DNA of 51,392 bases from Candidatus Saganbacteria bacterium (GTDB lineage: Bacteria > Margulisbacteria > WOR-1 > O2-12-FULL-45-9): positions 1 to 51,392 of the forward strand of contig JAFGDE010000006.1 of NCBI GenBank assembly GCA_016932255.1. Reading direction: 5' to 3'. The notes under the pieces were generated by a model. It had not been told where the DNA came from. It saw only the letters and a program-made list of their open reading frames with translations, and did not search any database. The number at the start of each line of letters is the position of its first letter. The stretch's first letter is position 1. Of this stretch, positions 49,639 through 51,392 are shown in pieces. The translations under genes and the position numbers were made by a program.

Positions 49639-50302
49639 TTTTCTTCAATCTCTCCACAATAGCCTGGAATATCGGCAAGCCGTCTTGTGAGGTCAGCTCG
49701 GCTTCCGAACTGCGCTCAGGGTGCGGCATCATGCCTAAAACATTGCGTTCCTTGTTGACTATGCCGGCAATATCCGCGACCGCGCCGTTGGGATTGTCAG
49801 TATAACGAAAGACGATCTGGTCATTTTTCTTCAGCTCGGCCAGGCCTTTGTCATCGATATAATAATTGCCTTCATTATGGGCGACCGGGATGCGGATCTT
49901 CTGGCCTTTTTTGTAGCCGGAAGAGAACGGAGTGCCGGTGCTGGCCACTTCCAGCTCAACGAACTTGCAGATAAAATGCAGGTCCTTGTTGCGCAGCATG
50001 GCCCCGGGCAGGAGCCCGGCCTCGAGCAGGACCTGAAAACCATTACAAATGCCGATGACCAGGCCGCCGGAATTGGCGAACTTGATGACCGCATCCATTA
50101 TCGGCGAGAACCTGGCGATCGCGCCGCAGCGCAGATAATCGCCATAGCTGAAACCGCCCGGGATGACAACGCAATCAACGCCGTCAAGCTTCTTGCTCTT
50201 ATGCCAGATATATTCGACCGGCTGCCTGATCACATTTTCAATGACGTGATGGCAGTCCTGGTCACAGTTGGAGCCGGGAAAAACAACGACGCCGAATTTC
50301 AT
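49631..50302 (-). CDS. purQ: Phosphoribosylformylglycinamidine synthase subunit PurQ (glutaminase)
   Basis: PurQ releases ammonia from glutamine and passes it to PurL. The 223-residue class I glutamine amidotransferase has the nucleophile Cys in [24 protein letters not shown], the start signature [32 protein letters not shown], and the catalytic His/Glu in [13 protein letters not shown]. Its start overlaps the purS stop by one base and its end overlaps purL by eight, so all three are translationally coupled. Confidence 0.97.
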   Translation of the reverse strand: MKFGVVVFPGSNCDQDCHHVIENVIRQPVEYIWHKSKKLDGVDCVVIPGGFSYGDYLRCGAIARFSPIMDAVIKFANSGGLVIGICNGFQVLLEAGLLPGAMLRNKDLHFICKFVELEVASTGTPFSSGYKKGQKIRIPVAHNEGNYYIDDKGLAELKKNDQIVFRYTDNPNGAVADIAGIVNKERNVLGMMPHPERSSEAELTSQDGLPIFQAIVERLKKNG

Positions 50303-50550
50303 TAGCTCTTAATTACCTCGACCGCGTAATCTTCGATAATGGGGTTGGCCAGCAGTTTGGCGCACATATCCTTAGCCTCTGCTTCGGCTTTAGCCTGATC
50401 TTTGGCCTTTAACTGCAAAGTAATGAATTTACCCATACGCACGCCGGCAATATCATTGAAACCTAATGATTCGAGCGCGTGCTTGACCGTGAGACCTTGA
50501 GGATCAGCAACTGTTCTCTTGAGGGTGACCCTGACCTGAGCTTCGTACAT
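50302..50550 (-). CDS. purS: Phosphoribosylformylglycinamidine synthase subunit PurS
   Basis: PurS bridges PurQ and PurL in the three-part enzyme. The 82-residue product has the expected [26 protein letters not shown] and [11 protein letters not shown] and family length. AAAGGA precedes the ATG. It heads the operon purS-purQ-purL-membrane protein-nfnA-nfnB. The 102-bp region upstream, shared with the divergent DUF192 gene, shows no purine riboswitch. Confidence 0.95.
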   Translation of the reverse strand: MYEAQVRVTLKRTVADPQGLTVKHALESLGFNDIAGVRMGKFITLQLKAKDQAKAEAEAKDMCAKLLANPIIEDYAVEVIKS

Positions 50551-50633
50551 GTTCTTTTGTCCTTTGCTGATATTTTAAGCGGGCCGGAAAGAAAAATCAT
50601 AGCAAAAATCCGACCCTAAATCAACCGGCCGCG

Positions 50634-50642
50634 TGATATAAT
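50634..50642 (+). promoter_or_regulatory. Extended -10 promoter of the DUF192 gene
   Basis: TG at 50634-50635 and TATAAT at 50637-50642. The start point would be about four bases before the ATG at 50653, so the mRNA is nearly leaderless. No -35 box is evident. Confidence 0.6.
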
Positions 50643-50652
50643 TAGCCTGCTT

Positions 50653-51138
50653 ATGAGGAAATACCAGGCCTGGTTAATGGGGCTTATTTTTATGGCCACG
50701 GCCGGGCTAACGCCGCCTGGACCGGTCGATGGAATACCCAGGTTCGTCAAAGCCCGGATCGGCAGCAAGGTCTATTCCCTGGAACTGGCCGACACGCTGG
50801 CAAAGCGGGCTAAAGGCCTGGCGCAGCGGGACAGGCTGCCCCAGAACAGCGGTATGCTGTTCCTTTTCCCATTTGATGTCAATTATGATTTCACCATGGA
50901 GAGCATGGGATTCCCGCTTGATTTTATCTGGCTGAAGAACGACAAAGTCGTTGATCTTTACGAGAACGCGGCCGCCGGCACGACAGATGTCATCAGCACT
51001 ACGGTGATATTCAACAAAGTGATCGAACTTTCTGCCGGAGAGATAGCGGCCAGCGAGATCCGGCTCAATGACAGGATCAGTTTTGAGACCTCAGCCCCGG
51101 AAATGACCGATCAAGAAGGAATGGATGAAGAAATCTGA
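50653..51138 (+). CDS. Exported DUF192 family protein
   Basis: The 161-residue protein has an N-terminal hydrophobic signal (MRKYQAWLMGLIFMATAGL) and a DUF192 domain (about 38-148) with its usual motifs LELADTLAKRAKGLAQRDRLPQNSGMLFLFPFDVNYDFTMESMGFPLDFIWLKNDKVVDL and KVIELSAGEI. In the family the methionine-rich MLFxF...FxMxxMxxPLDxxF region is the conserved core. The biochemical role is unknown. It is divergent from purS. Confidence 0.88.
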   Translation: MRKYQAWLMGLIFMATAGLTPPGPVDGIPRFVKARIGSKVYSLELADTLAKRAKGLAQRDRLPQNSGMLFLFPFDVNYDFTMESMGFPLDFIWLKNDKVVDLYENAAAGTTDVISTTVIFNKVIELSAGEIAASEIRLNDRISFETSAPEMTDQEGMDEEI

Positions 51139-51200
51139 CAGCTCTGTGCTGGTGCGGCAAGCCTGATCAAAGCCGCTCTCATCCCTGATCCTATTCTAAC

Positions 51201-51392
51201 TCAGAACAGGAAATTGAACAGATAGCCTATGGCCATGATCCCCAGCGCAACAATAGTAAAAAAGACCGCCAGCAGCCGCAGCTTCATGACCGATTTAAGG
51301 ATGACCGCTTCTGGGAAGGACAATCCCGCGATCGCCATCATGAAAGCCAGCGCTGTCCCTGTCGCGATCCCCTTCTGGGTAAAGGCAAAGAC
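51201..51392 (-). CDS. C-terminal end of a permease (ArsP/DUF318-like), 5' end outside window
   Basis: The minus strand is open from the window edge to a TGA at 51201-51203, giving the last 63 residues. These contain GIATGTALAFMMAIAGLSFPEAVILKSVMKLRLLAVFFTIVALGIMAIGYLFNFLF, two membrane helices joined by a short basic loop, as at the end of ArsP_1/DUF318 permeases. These transport organoarsenicals in some bacteria; other substrates are unknown. The call rests on this short part only. Confidence 0.65.
   Translation of the reverse strand, partial: VFAFTQKGIATGTALAFMMAIAGLSFPEAVILKSVMKLRLLAVFFTIVALGIMAIGYLFNFLF

Noticed and set aside
50551-50652. Purine riboswitch or PurR box before purS
   Set aside because: No conserved riboswitch core or clear PurBox pair could be seen in the 102 bases.
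1-51392. CRISPR arrays, rRNA genes, complete insertion sequences or prophage
   Set aside because: No regularly spaced direct repeats with unique spacers, no rRNA-like sequence and no transposase, integrase or phage structural gene was recognised. The tail-fibre-like domains are in signal-peptide proteins.

Overview
The window looks like chromosomal DNA from an uncultured, flagellated, two-membrane (diderm) bacterium. The evidence is a flagellar export and switch operon, two predicted outer-membrane barrels that carry S-layer-homology (SLH) domains, many signal-peptide proteins with Thr-rich linkers, and the purine genes purS/purQ/purL. The combination of flagella, SLH-tethered outer membrane, NfnAB and mosaic Thr-linker surface proteins would fit a cyanobacteria-sister candidate phylum (Margulisbacteria/Saganbacteria, also called WOR-1). 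That placement is a guess from gene content and was not tested.

Layout. 1-525: start of a secreted lipoprotein (minus strand). 856-5718: rho, a fused HPr-enzyme I PTS protein, and murF. 5735-5818: tRNA-Leu(GAG). 5889-14504: flagellar operon fliK, hook/rod protein, fliM, fliN, fliO, fliP, fliQ, fliR, flhB, flhA. 14527-27920: five large exported proteins: two propeller-repeat proteins with FlgD-like tails, two PorV/FadL-like barrels with C-terminal SLH domains, and a YCF48-like propeller with TIG domains and a FlgD-like tail. 28074-28910: an unrecognised gene. 38147 down to 28907 (minus strand): a seven-gene operon of exported mosaic proteins that share a small set of domains. 38351-39756: an AbiE-type toxin-antitoxin pair in reversed order. 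39881-42801: a spore-photoproduct-lyase-like radical SAM enzyme, a nucleoside phosphorylase-like enzyme and a MATE transporter. 42936-44324: an exported alpha/beta hydrolase. 44321-50550 (minus strand): purS, purQ, purL, a small membrane protein, nfnA, nfnB. 50653-51138: a DUF192 protein. 51201-51392: the end of a permease.

The strongest unlisted structure is a family of short hairpin elements. Each has an outer arm, a single bulged base, a 5-bp inner arm and a constant TRAAC loop. Arm sequences differ between copies with matching changes on both sides, while the loop stays constant. Most copies occur as inverted pairs about 40-50 bp apart, like REP/BIME/REPIN sequences. One pair lies in frame inside purL, one copy supplies the stop codon of nfnA, and one copy has a second, GC-rich palindrome inserted in it. 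Tandem heptamer repeats add further layers, two of them inside coding regions.

Several genes (murF, the barrel gene at 23800, the hydrolase at 42936, the DUF192 gene at 50653 and perhaps the gene at 28074) have a -10 box ending only 6-11 bases before the ATG, which suggests leaderless or nearly leaderless mRNAs.
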